NCBI GenBank assembly: GCA_040079795.1
Contig: JBEBJQ010000011.1
Span: 13,719 to 77,718 of the forward strand
Direction: 5' to 3'
Length of the DNA: 64,000 bases
DNA from: SXIZ01 sp040079795
GTDB taxonomy: Bacteria > Pseudomonadota > Gammaproteobacteria > Methylococcales > Methylomonadaceae
Both the position numbers and the translations under genes were made by a program. Under the pieces are notes generated by a model. The model made no database searches. It was not told the origin of the DNA and saw only the letters and a list, made by a program, of their open reading frames with translations. Positions 8,472 to 17,650 of this stretch are shown piece after piece; position 1 is the first letter of the stretch, and each line of letters opens with the position of its first letter.

Positions 8472-8486
8472 TAGACGACTGGTCGG
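8472..8486. promoter_or_regulatory. Operator-like site just before the TetR gene
   Basis: TAGACGACTGGTCGG contains GACGACTGGTC (8474-8484). Its twin GACGACCGGTC lies at 9111-9121, before the next gene. It resembles the NemR box I recall (TAGACCGACTGGTCTA). Its position three bases before the start codon suggests autorepression. Confidence 0.5.
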
Positions 8487-8489
8487 ATA

Positions 8490-9092
8490 ATGCCCGCCAT
8501 GTCGAAATTAGAAAAGCAGCTTAAACGGGAACAACTTTTAGAACAGGGCGTCAGCTTGTTGATGGAACAGGGTTACCATGGGACGGGCTTGAAGAAAATT
8601 CTGGATACGGTGCAAATCCCCAAAGGTTCTTTTTACCATTATTTTGAGAGTAAAGAAGCCTTTGGCGCAGAAGTGGTGACGCATTATATTGAACCGTTTA
8701 TTGTGCAATTGGCGGGGCATCTTAATAACCCTGAATTGGATGGTTTGTCAGCACTGAACACTTATTTTTCTGAATTAATTACTGCCGTTGGACAGGGTGA
8801 TTTTAAAGGCGGTTGTTTATTAGGCAATTTAATGGGTGAAATTGGCGATACCAGCGATATTTGCCGGGCATCGCTTAAACAGGCTGTAAAACGTTATCGG
8901 GACTTGTTAGCGGTAGGTTTAGCCAAAGCACAACGGGAAGGGACGGTTAGAACTGATAAAACCCCTGAACGCATGGCGGATTTATTAGCAAATACCTGGC
9001 AGGGGGCGTTATTACGCATGAAAATTGAACAATCTGTTGCACCTATTCAGGATTGTTGTGATGATTTATTGGGGGATTATTTTAAAGCTTGA
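8490..9092 (+). CDS. TetR-family regulator, NemR/AcuR-like
   Basis: The 200-residue repressor has an N-terminal helix-turn-helix (KKILDTVQIPKGSFYHYFESKE, about residues 30-52) typical of TetR proteins. The C-terminal part contains GGCLLGNL, the cysteine-bearing segment characteristic of NemR/AcuR-like members that sense electrophiles or acrylate-type compounds. A second in-frame ATG lies three codons downstream (8499). Operator-like sites precede this gene and the DUF4242 gene, so it probably controls itself and the DUF4242-methanethiol oxidase genes. The ligand is unknown; a reactive sulfur or carbonyl compound is an inference. Confidence 0.85.
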   Translation: MPAMSKLEKQLKREQLLEQGVSLLMEQGYHGTGLKKILDTVQIPKGSFYHYFESKEAFGAEVVTHYIEPFIVQLAGHLNNPELDGLSALNTYFSELITAVGQGDFKGGCLLGNLMGEIGDTSDICRASLKQAVKRYRDLLAVGLAKAQREGTVRTDKTPERMADLLANTWQGALLRMKIEQSVAPIQDCCDDLLGDYFKA

Positions 9093-9110
9093 TTTTTTAA
9101 CCAAAATAGA

Positions 9111-9121
9111 GACGACCGGTC
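9111..9121. promoter_or_regulatory. Second operator-like site, before the DUF4242 gene
   Basis: GACGACCGGTC repeats the core of the site at 8474-8484 with one change. It lies 33 bases before the DUF4242 start and ahead of AT-rich promoter-like sequence, a position where a bound TetR dimer would block transcription. Confidence 0.5.
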
Positions 9122-9153
9122 AATTAATTTTTTCTTAATACGAGGATACCACT

Positions 9154-9426
9154 ATGCCAAAATTTATTATTGAACGCGACATACCCGGTGCTGGGGCTTT
9201 AACGGCACAGGAATTACAAGGCATTTCCCAAAAGTCCTGCGGCGTTTTGCGTACGATGGGCTCCAGCATTCAATGGCTGGAAAGCTATGTGACGGATGAT
9301 AAGGTGTATTGCATTTACATTGCGCCGAATGCCGAAGCCATTCAGGAACATGCCCTGCAAGGCGGGTTTCCCGCCAATAATATTGTGCAAATCAGGCGCA
9401 TGATTGACCCGACTACCGCTGAATAA
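9154..9426 (+). CDS. DUF4242 (SCO4226-like) small protein
   Basis: The 90-residue protein matches the DUF4242 pattern from memory: start MPKFIIERDIPGAG, then ISQKSCGVL, a conserved SYVTDDKVYCIYIAP core strand and the ending IDPTTAE. The fold is a ferredoxin-like alpha/beta dimer; the Streptomyces member SCO4226 binds nickel. No signal peptide is present, so it is cytoplasmic. The ribosome site is GAGGA. It lies between a TetR gene and a methanethiol oxidase gene (97-base gap) and is probably part of that regulon. Its biochemical role here is unknown. Confidence 0.85.
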   Translation: MPKFIIERDIPGAGALTAQELQGISQKSCGVLRTMGSSIQWLESYVTDDKVYCIYIAPNAEAIQEHALQGGFPANNIVQIRRMIDPTTAE

Positions 9427-9522
9427 TTTTGTGCGATAAATACTTTTAATTTCAAACTATAAGGATAAAGCCTATTAAACACTCCCCTTCGTTTTAACCC
9501 TTTAATAATAAGCAGGAAGGAT

Positions 9523-10923
9523 ATGAACACATACACACCTATAACAATAAAAAACCTCCATAACACTTTACGCAGTGCAGCTTTTGCGGCTTCTACCGTC
9601 GCGTTGGCTTGCCTGTCCATTTCCACAACGCAAGCCGATGAAACCTGTTTGTCGCCGTATATGCCTAAAATTGAAGGTCAGGAAGATTTTGTCTATATCT
9701 GGACTTTAGGCATGGAAGGTCTGGGCGATGAGCAGGATAAAATGGTCACCGTTGATGTTAACCCGAAATCTAAACAGTATGGCAAAGTAATCAATAGTCT
9801 ATCGGTGGGTGGGCGCAACGAAGCGCATCATTCTGATTTCACCGACGACCGCCAATATTTATGGGCGGGTGGTCTTGACACCAATAAGATTTTTATTTTT
9901 GATGTCCACACCGATCCTGCCAAACCAACGCTGAAAAAAACCATTACCGATTTTACGGCGAAAAGTGGCGGTATCGTTGGCCCTCATTCTACTTATGCTT
10001 TACCTGGCAGAATCATGATTACCGGTTTGTCCAATAATAAAGACCACGGTGGGCGGACAGCATTGGTGGAATATACCAACGATGGCGACTATGTCACCAC
10101 GCATTGGATGCCAACCGATAGTGATTTGCAGGGTGCGGTCAAAACCGGTAAATATGCCGATGGTTACGGCTATGATGTGCGTGTTTTACCGAAAAGCAAT
10201 GTCATGTTGACCTCTTCGTTTACCGGTTGGACCAATTACATGATGGATTTCGGCAAAATGCTTTCTGACCCGGAAGCGATGAAGCGTTTTGGTAACACGG
10301 TCGTGCAATGGGATTTACACACCAAGCAACCGAAAAAAATCTTTGACGTACCTGGCGCGCCTTTAGAAATCCGTTGTGCCTGGGGAGCAGGGCATAACTA
10401 CTGTTTTACTACTACGGCTTTAACCTCAAAAATCTGGTTGCTGTATGCAGATAAAAAGGGCGAATGGCAGGCTAAAGAAGTTGCCGACATCGGTGACCCC
10501 AGTAAAATTCCGTTACCGGTCGACATTTCCATTCAAAGCAATGACAAAATGCTCTGGGTGAATACTTTTATGGATGGCAAAACCCGCGCTTTTGATATTT
10601 CAGACCCTTACAAACCCAAACAGGTGTTTGAACAGAAAATCGGTGCGCAAGTGAATATGGTATCTTCCAGCTGGGATGGTAAACGCCTATATTACACTTC
10701 TTCGTTACTCGCCAATTGGGATAAAAAAGCCAAAGAGAATGAACAGTTTTTTAAAGGTTATCAATGGGACGGAAAAAAATTGACCGAAAAATTTGCTATT
10801 GACTTTACTAAAGAAAAATTAGGCCGTGCTCACCAAATGCGCTTTGGGGCTTATTCCCTCTACCCCAAAAAGGCTCCGGTCGAAGCTGCTGGGCTGGAAA
10901 GTAAAACTGCTCCAAAATCATAA
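9523..10923 (+). CDS. mtoX: Methanethiol oxidase (SBP56/selenium-binding family)
   Basis: The 466-residue protein has a signal peptide ending near residue 38 (STTQADE), then the SBP56 beta-propeller sequence beginning CLSPYMPKIEGQEDFVY. Conserved His-containing loops include GGRNEAHHSDF, GPHSTYALPG and GRAHQMRFG. Characterised bacterial members are periplasmic copper enzymes oxidising methanethiol to formaldehyde, hydrogen sulfide and hydrogen peroxide. That suits a methylotroph, where methanethiol arises from dimethyl sulfide or methionine breakdown. The ribosome site is AGGA. The family label selenium-binding protein is common and less informative. Regulation by the upstream TetR is inferred from the shared sites. 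Confidence 0.9.
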   Translation: MNTYTPITIKNLHNTLRSAAFAASTVALACLSISTTQADETCLSPYMPKIEGQEDFVYIWTLGMEGLGDEQDKMVTVDVNPKSKQYGKVINSLSVGGRNEAHHSDFTDDRQYLWAGGLDTNKIFIFDVHTDPAKPTLKKTITDFTAKSGGIVGPHSTYALPGRIMITGLSNNKDHGGRTALVEYTNDGDYVTTHWMPTDSDLQGAVKTGKYADGYGYDVRVLPKSNVMLTSSFTGWTNYMMDFGKMLSDPEAMKRFGNTVVQWDLHTKQPKKIFDVPGAPLEIRCAWGAGHNYCFTTTALTSKIWLLYADKKGEWQAKEVADIGDPSKIPLPVDISIQSNDKMLWVNTFMDGKTRAFDISDPYKPKQVFEQKIGAQVNMVSSSWDGKRLYYTSSLLANWDKKAKENEQFFKGYQWDGKKLTEKFAIDFTKEKLGRAHQMRFGAYSLYPKKAPVEAAGLESKTAPKS

Positions 10924-11278
10924 TCAGAAGAGTTAGTCAGGTATTGCAAGCAAGTGTGCCATATTTGCCTTTTCCAAAAACTAAGTGCATTAACAACGCG
11001 TCCTATCGGCAAGTCCTGCCGATAGGACGACGTTCGCCGTTAGCACAATCAGCTGATATCCTGACGTTTCCATAGCAAAAATCTTTTGAAGACCTGTTCA
11101 AAAACGTTATGATAATTTGCGTTTCTGGCAGGACATTCGTGTTGATTTTTTAAAGTTTAATCGATCAATTTTCAGAATGACTGTTAATATTCACTGAATC
11201 AACTTCCAGAAAAGTAAAATAGGCGTGTCTAAATGTCTTCCCGCAAGGTGTTTAGACTAATTTAACCAGGGGGGATTT
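10924..11278. other. Intergenic region with two hairpins before the stomatin-like gene
   Basis: No gene is seen in these 355 bases. GTCCTATCGGCA and TGCCGATAGGAC (11000-11028) form a perfect 12-bp stem with a 5-base loop and no T run. GTCTAAA/TTTAGAC (11227-11257) forms a second hairpin ending 22 bases before the next start codon, in what should be its leader. AGGGGGGA at about 11268-11275 is the ribosome site of the stomatin-like gene. Confidence 0.5.
11000..11028. repeat. Perfect 12-bp inverted repeat with a 5-base loop
   Basis: The arms are exact complements. It sits 77 bases after the methanethiol oxidase stop. It could be an mRNA 3' end stabiliser, a terminator without T tract, or one copy of a genome-wide extragenic palindrome. 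Confidence 0.6.
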
Positions 11279-12196
11279 ATGAGTGCAGGTGTGGTTTTTT
11301 TAACGTTACTGGTCTTCGCTGTAGTGTTGGTAATTATGAGCGTTAAATCGGTTAATCAGGGCATGGAGTTTACCGTAGAACGTTTTGGGCGTTATACCAA
11401 GACTTTAACGCCAGGCTTGAATATCATTATGCCGGTCATAGACCGGATCGGTGCCAGGATGATTATGATGGAACAGGTCATGAATGTGCCCTCCCAGGAA
11501 ATCATTACCAAAGATAATGCCATGGTGACTGTAGACGGCGTGGTGTTTTATCAAGTCATCGACACGCCGAAAGCAGCCTATGAGGTTAGGAATCTTGATG
11601 CTGCTATCTTAAATCTGACTATGACTAATATTCGTACCGTTATGGGTTCGATGGATCTGGATGAATTATTATCCAAACGCGATGAGATCAATGCCCGGCT
11701 GCTTGCTGTTGTTGACGAAGCGACAGGTCCCTGGGGGATTAAAATTACCCGGATTGAAATTAAAGATATTTCACCGCCTAAAGATCTGGTTGAAGCTATG
11801 GGACGGCAAATGAAAGCTGAGCGCTTAAAACGCGCCTCCATTTTGGAAGCGGAAGGGCTAAGGCAATCCGAAATTTTGCGTGCTGAAGGCGCACAGCAGG
11901 CAACTATTTTGGAAGCTGAAGGCCGGAAAGAAGCTGCTTATCGTGAAGCCGATGCCCGTGAACGCCTGGCACAAGCAGAAGCCAGGGCAACCATGATGGT
12001 ATCGGAAGCTATTGCTAAAGGTAATATTCAGGCGGTTAATTATTTTGTTGCCCAAAAATACATAGAAGCCCTGAAAGACGTGGCTTCGGCAGATAACAGC
12101 AAACTGATTTTCATGCCTCTGGACGCTGCAAGTGTTATTGGCGCTTTAGGCGGAATTACTGAAATTGCCAAAGAAGCGATGGCTAAAAAGGGGTAA
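11279..12196 (+). CDS. qmcA: SPFH/stomatin-like membrane protein (QmcA/slipin type)
   Basis: The 305-residue protein has one N-terminal membrane helix (about residues 3-20), then a band-7/SPFH domain (VNQGMEFTVERFGRYTKTLTPGLN onward) and a long Ala/Glu/Arg coiled coil at about 185-245 with repeated LEAEG units. E. coli QmcA is close in length and layout and forms ring-like membrane assemblies linked to quality control by FtsH. The next gene, three bases downstream, encodes the usual NfeD-like partner. The ribosome site AGGGGGGA is strong. Confidence 0.9.
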   Translation: MSAGVVFLTLLVFAVVLVIMSVKSVNQGMEFTVERFGRYTKTLTPGLNIIMPVIDRIGARMIMMEQVMNVPSQEIITKDNAMVTVDGVVFYQVIDTPKAAYEVRNLDAAILNLTMTNIRTVMGSMDLDELLSKRDEINARLLAVVDEATGPWGIKITRIEIKDISPPKDLVEAMGRQMKAERLKRASILEAEGLRQSEILRAEGAQQATILEAEGRKEAAYREADARERLAQAEARATMMVSEAIAKGNIQAVNYFVAQKYIEALKDVASADNSKLIFMPLDAASVIGALGGITEIAKEAMAKKG

Positions 12197-12198
12197 TT

Positions 12199-12636
12199 AT
12201 GACTGAGTTTGTATTCTGGTATTGGTGGGTACTGGGGTTTGTGTTTCTGATTCTGGAAATGCTGACCCCAGGGTTTTTCTTTATGTGGCTGGCAGTTTCC
12301 GGGCTAATCACCGGATTGATAGCCTGGATATTCCCGCTATTGAGTTTAAATATTCAGGTATTTATTTTTTCGGTATTTTCCGTGCTAGTGGTTACTGCAT
12401 GGCGACTTTACGGTAACAAATACCCGGTCGAAACCGATCAACCCTTACTCAATAAGCGGGGGGCGCAATATATCGGACGAGTTTTTTCACTCTATGAACC
12501 CATTGAAAACGGCCAAGGCAAAATAAAAGTAGACGACTCCATTTGGAAAGTTCAGGGTGAAGATTGCGATATTAATACCAAAGTCAAAGTGACTGCCATT
12601 CATGGAATGGTGTTTGATGTTAAAAAAGTAGGGTAA
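12199..12636 (+). CDS. NfeD-like membrane protein, partner of the stomatin
   Basis: The 145-residue protein has hydrophobic segments at about 6-27, 32-50 and 52-68, then a soluble OB-fold domain (about 85-145, IGRVFSLYEPIENGQGKIKVDD onward) typical of short NfeD/YbbK proteins. It starts two bases after the stomatin stop, so the pair is translated together. NfeD-type proteins accompany SPFH proteins in membrane microdomain or quality-control complexes. Confidence 0.88.
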   Translation: MTEFVFWYWWVLGFVFLILEMLTPGFFFMWLAVSGLITGLIAWIFPLLSLNIQVFIFSVFSVLVVTAWRLYGNKYPVETDQPLLNKRGAQYIGRVFSLYEPIENGQGKIKVDDSIWKVQGEDCDINTKVKVTAIHGMVFDVKKVG

Positions 12637-12670
12637 AATCTAAATTACCTATTAAAAATCAATTCTTTGC

Positions 12671-15169
12671 TTATAAATGTTGTGGAGTGAGTTTCCATAT
12701 ATCCCGGTTGTATTCCTGTATAGTCCTATCCGTTGAAAACTTACCACTGTTGGCGCAATTTAAAATGCTCATTTTGGTCCAGCGTTCTTTATCACAATAC
12801 GCGGCTTCGACGCGCTTTTGCGCATCAATATAGCTACGAAAATCAGCAATGGTCATCCAGGGGTCATTTGGACTTTTAATGGAATTGATTAGCTCATCAA
12901 AAAGCCCGGGTTCAAAGCGGTTAAAATGGCCAGATTCCAGTAATTGCATAACCTGCTGTAATGCTTCATCCTGAGCGATAATAGCCAAGGGGTCATACTG
13001 GTCACGTTTACTGGCAATTTCTGCTTCGGTCAGACCAAATAGGAAAAAGTTGTCATCGCCGACTTCTTCACGAATTTCAATATTGGCTCCATCCAATGTA
13101 CCGATGGTTACGGCACCGTTCATCATTAATTTCATATTGCCGGTACCGGAGGCTTCTTTGCCGGCGGTAGAGATTTGTTCGGACAAGTCGGCTCCCGGGC
13201 AGATTTTTTCCATGGCGGATACCCGGTAATCCGGTAAAAACATTAAGGCTAACCTATCGCCGATATCCGGGTCGGCGTCAATCACTACCGAAACATTATT
13301 AATCAATTTAATGATGTTTTTCGCCATCCGATAACCAGGCGCCGCTTTACCGCCAATTAAGACACATCTCGGCACCCAGTTTTGGGTGTCGCCCTGTTTT
13401 ATGCGGTTATACAAATGAATCACATGCATAACATTGAGCAGCTGCCGTTTGTATTCATGAATGCGTTTAACTTGCACATCAAACAGCGCGTCAACATTAA
13501 GATGTAAACCGGGGTGTTGCTTTTTCTTATAATCAATCAGGCGTTGTTTTGAAGCCTGTTTGATGTCGCGCCAGTGTTGCCGAAAACGGGCATCTTCAGC
13601 GTAAGGGGCTAGTTTTTTAAGCTGCGATAAATCCGTGATCCATCCGTCACCGATGGTTTTAGTAATCAAATTAGCCAGCGGGGGATTACACGCCGCCAAC
13701 CAGCGGCGTGGGGTAACGCCATTGGTTTTATTATTAAATTTTTGTGGCCATAACGCATAAAAATCACTAAATAAGCCTTGTTGTAGTAATTGCGAATGAA
13801 GCGCAGCCACCCCATTCACCGAAAAACTGCCCACAATCGCCAAATAAGCCATTCTAACCCGTTGCTCTTCGCCCTCTTCGATGATGGACATCCGCCGCAA
13901 GCGGTCATTATCGCCCGGCCAATGGATGGAAACTTCCGCCATAAATTGGGCATTAATGTCAAAAATGATCTCCATAATTCGCGGCAGCAATCGTTGCAGT
14001 AGCTTAACCGGCCATTTCTCCAACGCTTCCGGTAGCAAAGTATGATTGGTATAGGCCATCGTATTGCAGGTAATCGCCCAGGCTGATTCCCAGCTTAAGG
14101 CGTGTATATCCATCAGCAAGCGCATCAATTCTGGAATAGCGATACTGGGATGGGTGTCATTGAGTTGAAAACAGCTTTTTTCTGCAAAATGCGTAAAATT
14201 ATGGCCATGCAAACCGATCCAGTGTGACACAACATCCTGTAGGCTAGCAGATGCCAGAAAATATTGCTGCCGTAAACGCAATTCTTTGCCATTTTCATTG
14301 GCATCGTTGGGATAAAGTACCATGGTAATATTTTCAGCGGTAATTTTCGCCGCGACCGATTCCGCATAATCCCCGGCATTGAACTCGTCCAGATTAAATT
14401 CTTCAGTAGCAATCGATTTCCAAAGCCGAAGCGAATTGACTGTGCCATTCTGATAACCAGGGATGGGGGTGTCGAATGGGACAGCCATCACATCATTGGT
14501 TTCAATCCAACGCGCCCTGGATCTCCCTAAATTGTCGGTAAAATGTTGGGTGTAACCGCCAAATTTTATCGGTATCGAATATTCCAGACGTTCAATTTCC
14601 CAGACGTTACCATGCCGTAACCAATGGTCTGGTTTTTCAACCTGTTCACCATTGACAATGGTTTGCGTAAACATGCCATATTCGTAACGCAAGCCATAGC
14701 CGATAACGGGTAATTGCAGGGTCGCGCAACTATCGATAAAACAGGCTGCCAGACGCCCTAAGCCACCGTTACCTAAGCCGGCATCCGGTTCGCTTTCAAT
14801 TAACTCTTCGATTTCGATACCCAGATCGTACATGGCTTGCGTCACTTCATTGGTAATCCCAAGGTTAAGCATGGCATTGCTTAAAGTACGCCCCATTAAA
14901 AATTCCATAGAGAGGTAAAAAAGCCGGCGACAATCATGAACTTTATAGTGGTGATGGGTTGTTTTCCAACGTTCCATCAGCCGATCACGTATAGCCATTG
15001 ATAAGGCTTCACCCGCATAAAAAGGGGAGCGGCAGCGTTCATCCCTACCCAGTAAATGGATGTAATAGTGTTTAAAATCCGTTATGAAATCTGCTTTTTC
15101 AAGGCCTTGCTTCGGCAATTCAGTAATAGAAACGTTGGGCTTACTGGTTATAAATTGTTTAGTTGGCAT
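12671..15169 (-). CDS. glgP: Glycogen/maltodextrin phosphorylase
   Basis: The 832-residue PLP enzyme releases glucose 1-phosphate from glycogen or maltodextrin. The pyridoxal-phosphate segment is near residue 680 (EASGTGNMKLMMNGAVTIG), with the phosphate-loop region at KRIHEYKRQLLN and the N-terminal NGGLGRLAACFIDS motif near 135. It is the third gene of an ackA-xfp-glgP run on this strand, starting about 87 bases after xfp. The context suggests feeding stored glycogen into the phosphoketolase route. I cannot separate glycogen from maltodextrin preference by eye. Confidence 0.95.
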   Translation of the reverse strand: MPTKQFITSKPNVSITELPKQGLEKADFITDFKHYYIHLLGRDERCRSPFYAGEALSMAIRDRLMERWKTTHHHYKVHDCRRLFYLSMEFLMGRTLSNAMLNLGITNEVTQAMYDLGIEIEELIESEPDAGLGNGGLGRLAACFIDSCATLQLPVIGYGLRYEYGMFTQTIVNGEQVEKPDHWLRHGNVWEIERLEYSIPIKFGGYTQHFTDNLGRSRARWIETNDVMAVPFDTPIPGYQNGTVNSLRLWKSIATEEFNLDEFNAGDYAESVAAKITAENITMVLYPNDANENGKELRLRQQYFLASASLQDVVSHWIGLHGHNFTHFAEKSCFQLNDTHPSIAIPELMRLLMDIHALSWESAWAITCNTMAYTNHTLLPEALEKWPVKLLQRLLPRIMEIIFDINAQFMAEVSIHWPGDNDRLRRMSIIEEGEEQRVRMAYLAIVGSFSVNGVAALHSQLLQQGLFSDFYALWPQKFNNKTNGVTPRRWLAACNPPLANLITKTIGDGWITDLSQLKKLAPYAEDARFRQHWRDIKQASKQRLIDYKKKQHPGLHLNVDALFDVQVKRIHEYKRQLLNVMHVIHLYNRIKQGDTQNWVPRCVLIGGKAAPGYRMAKNIIKLINNVSVVIDADPDIGDRLALMFLPDYRVSAMEKICPGADLSEQISTAGKEASGTGNMKLMMNGAVTIGTLDGANIEIREEVGDDNFFLFGLTEAEIASKRDQYDPLAIIAQDEALQQVMQLLESGHFNRFEPGLFDELINSIKSPNDPWMTIADFRSYIDAQKRVEAAYCDKERWTKMSILNCANSGKFSTDRTIQEYNRDIWKLTPQHL

Positions 15170-15256
15170 GAGTTATTATCCTGCTGGGTATTTTATATTT
15201 TTAGGTGCTCTTTGCTTAATCGAACCCTGAATGGAATTAATTCATTCACAGAATTC

Positions 15257-17632
15257 TTATTGTGACCAGCGCCAATTTTGAATTTTCGGCATATCTTCGC
15301 CGTAAGTTTCAATGTACTGTTTATGGTCAATTAACTTTTCCCGCAGCATTTGTTTAAGATAAACCGCCCGGTCTTTTAAGCGGGGCGCGCGATCAATGAC
15401 ATCCATTGCCAGATGGAAACGGTCGAGATCATTCATTACCACCATGTCAAAAGGTGTGGAGGTCGTGCCTTCTTCTTTGTAGCCGCGGACGTGTAAATTC
15501 GCATGATTGTTGCGGCGATAAGTCAGGCGATGAATTAGCCAGGGATAGCCGTGATAGGCGAATACAATGGGTTTATCCGTGGTGAATAGTTCATCGAAAT
15601 CGCGATCAGATAAACCATTGGGATGCTCTTTTTGTGGTTGTAACTTCATCAGGTTGACCACATTGATCACCCGGATTTTTAAATCCGGCACTTCACGGCG
15701 AAGCAGGTCTACTGCTGCTAACGTTTCCAGGGTAGGTACATCGCCCGCACAAGCCATAACCACATCCGGCTCAGAACCATAATCGTTGCTGGCCCAGGCC
15801 CAAACGCCAACCCCAGCTGCGCAATGTTTTACTGCGGCATCCATTGTTAACCATTGCGGGGCTGGTTGTTTTCCAGCCACAATCACATTCACATGATTTC
15901 GGCTGCGTAAAACATGATCGGTTACCACCAGCAGGGTATTGGCATCCGGTGGTAAATATACGCGGATGACTTCGGCTTTTTTATTGACGACATGGTCGAT
16001 AAAACCGGGATCCTGATGCGAGAAGCCGTTGTGATCCTGACGCCAGACATGGGAAGTCAGCAAATAATTAAGCGAAGCAACTGGCCTGCGCCAAGGTATG
16101 TGATTACACGTTTTGAGCCATTTGGCATGTTGGTTAAACATTGAATCAATGATATGAATAAATGCCTCATAACAGGAGAAAAAGCCGTGGCGCCCGGTTA
16201 GCAAATAGCCTTCCAACCAGCCCTGGCAAGTGTGTTCACTGAGAATTTCCATCACCCGCCCATCCTGGGCAAGATTGGTATCTTCCGGTAGTATTTTTTC
16301 CATCCAGACCCTGGAGGTCACTTCAAATAATGCATCCCACCGGTTGGAAGCGGTTTCATCCGGGCCAAAGATGCGAAAATTTTGTTGATCTTTATTTTCC
16401 TCCATGACCCCCCGTAAAAACTGCCCCATAATCCGTGTGGCTTCGCTATCCTGAGCACCGGGAGTAGGCACCTCCACGGCGAAATCCCGGAAGTCCGGTA
16501 ATCTCAAAGCGTGCAATAATATGCCGCCATTCGCATGCGGATTGTCACTCATGCGTTTTTGACCTTGAGGTGCTAAGGCTAATAACTCAGATAAAGGGGT
16601 GCCATTAGCATCAAACAGTTCTTCAGGGTGGTAACTTTTCAGCCATTGCTCCAGCAATACTAAGTGGGCTGGGTTTTCCGCTAAATTTGCCAGCGGCACT
16701 TGATGCGAACGCCAAAAACCTTCGGTTTTTTTACCATCCACGCTGGCAGGGCCAGTCCAGCCTTTGGGTGTCCGTAAAATAATCATCGGCCAGCAAGGGC
16801 GCTGCATAGTGGTTTGGGTTTCACGCGCATCTTGCTGAATGGCTTTAATATCGGCTAAACATTTTTCCAGTACACTGGCCATTTGTGGATGCACAATATC
16901 CGGGTCGCTGCCTGCAACCACATAAGGTTGATAGCCATACCCCTCAAATAGCCGGATCAATTCATCTTCATCTATGCGGCTCAGTAGCGTTGGGTTAGCA
17001 ATTTTATAACCGTTTAAATGCAGAATTGGCAATACCGCACCATCTCGTGCCGGATTGAGGAATTTATTGGAATGCCAGGCCGCCGCCATTGGGCCGGTTT
17101 CTGCCTCGCCATCGCCCACCACGCAGGCTGCAATCAAATCGGGATTGTCGAATACCGCACCGTAAGCATGCGAAAGTGCGTAGCCTAGTTCCCCGCCTTC
17201 GTGTATCGAGCCGGGCGTTTCAGGGGCGACGTGACTTGGGATGCCCCCTGGAAATGAAAACTGTTTAAACAGAGCCTGCATACCTTCCCTATTGAGCGAG
17301 ATAGCTGGGTAGTATTCACTGTAAGTCTTTTCCAGCCAACTATTTGCGACCATAGCCGGGCCACCGTGCCCGGGGCCGCAAATAAAGATCATGTTTAGAT
17401 TGTGGGCATTGATTAACCGGTTTAAATGTACGTTAATAAAGTTTAAGCCCGGCGTTGTGCCCCAATGCCCCAATAAACGGGGTTTAACATGTTCTAATGT
17501 AAGGGGTTCGGTGAGTAACGGGTTATCCAGTAAATAAATTTGTCCTACAGACAAATAGTTCGCTGCACGCCAATAAGCATGCATAAGTGATTGTAATTCA
17601 GGTGATAAGGTAAAGTCTTCAGCAGTTTCCAT
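15257..17632 (-). CDS. xfp: Phosphoketolase
   Basis: The 791-residue thiamine-diphosphate enzyme cleaves xylulose 5-phosphate (and often fructose 6-phosphate) with phosphate to acetyl phosphate plus glyceraldehyde 3-phosphate or erythrose 4-phosphate. Motifs include CGPGHGGPA near residue 85, EGGELGYALSHAYGA near 144, the cofactor motif GDGEAETGP near 173, and SHQDPGF in the middle domain. It lies 18 bases downstream of ackA in the same direction. Acetyl phosphate made here can be used by that kinase to make ATP and acetate. This pairing is known in gammaproteobacterial methanotrophs. Confidence 0.96.
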   Translation of the reverse strand: METAEDFTLSPELQSLMHAYWRAANYLSVGQIYLLDNPLLTEPLTLEHVKPRLLGHWGTTPGLNFINVHLNRLINAHNLNMIFICGPGHGGPAMVANSWLEKTYSEYYPAISLNREGMQALFKQFSFPGGIPSHVAPETPGSIHEGGELGYALSHAYGAVFDNPDLIAACVVGDGEAETGPMAAAWHSNKFLNPARDGAVLPILHLNGYKIANPTLLSRIDEDELIRLFEGYGYQPYVVAGSDPDIVHPQMASVLEKCLADIKAIQQDARETQTTMQRPCWPMIILRTPKGWTGPASVDGKKTEGFWRSHQVPLANLAENPAHLVLLEQWLKSYHPEELFDANGTPLSELLALAPQGQKRMSDNPHANGGILLHALRLPDFRDFAVEVPTPGAQDSEATRIMGQFLRGVMEENKDQQNFRIFGPDETASNRWDALFEVTSRVWMEKILPEDTNLAQDGRVMEILSEHTCQGWLEGYLLTGRHGFFSCYEAFIHIIDSMFNQHAKWLKTCNHIPWRRPVASLNYLLTSHVWRQDHNGFSHQDPGFIDHVVNKKAEVIRVYLPPDANTLLVVTDHVLRSRNHVNVIVAGKQPAPQWLTMDAAVKHCAAGVGVWAWASNDYGSEPDVVMACAGDVPTLETLAAVDLLRREVPDLKIRVINVVNLMKLQPQKEHPNGLSDRDFDELFTTDKPIVFAYHGYPWLIHRLTYRRNNHANLHVRGYKEEGTTSTPFDMVVMNDLDRFHLAMDVIDRAPRLKDRAVYLKQMLREKLIDHKQYIETYGEDMPKIQNWRWSQ

Positions 17633-17650
17633 TAGGTGTTCCTTATGTTT

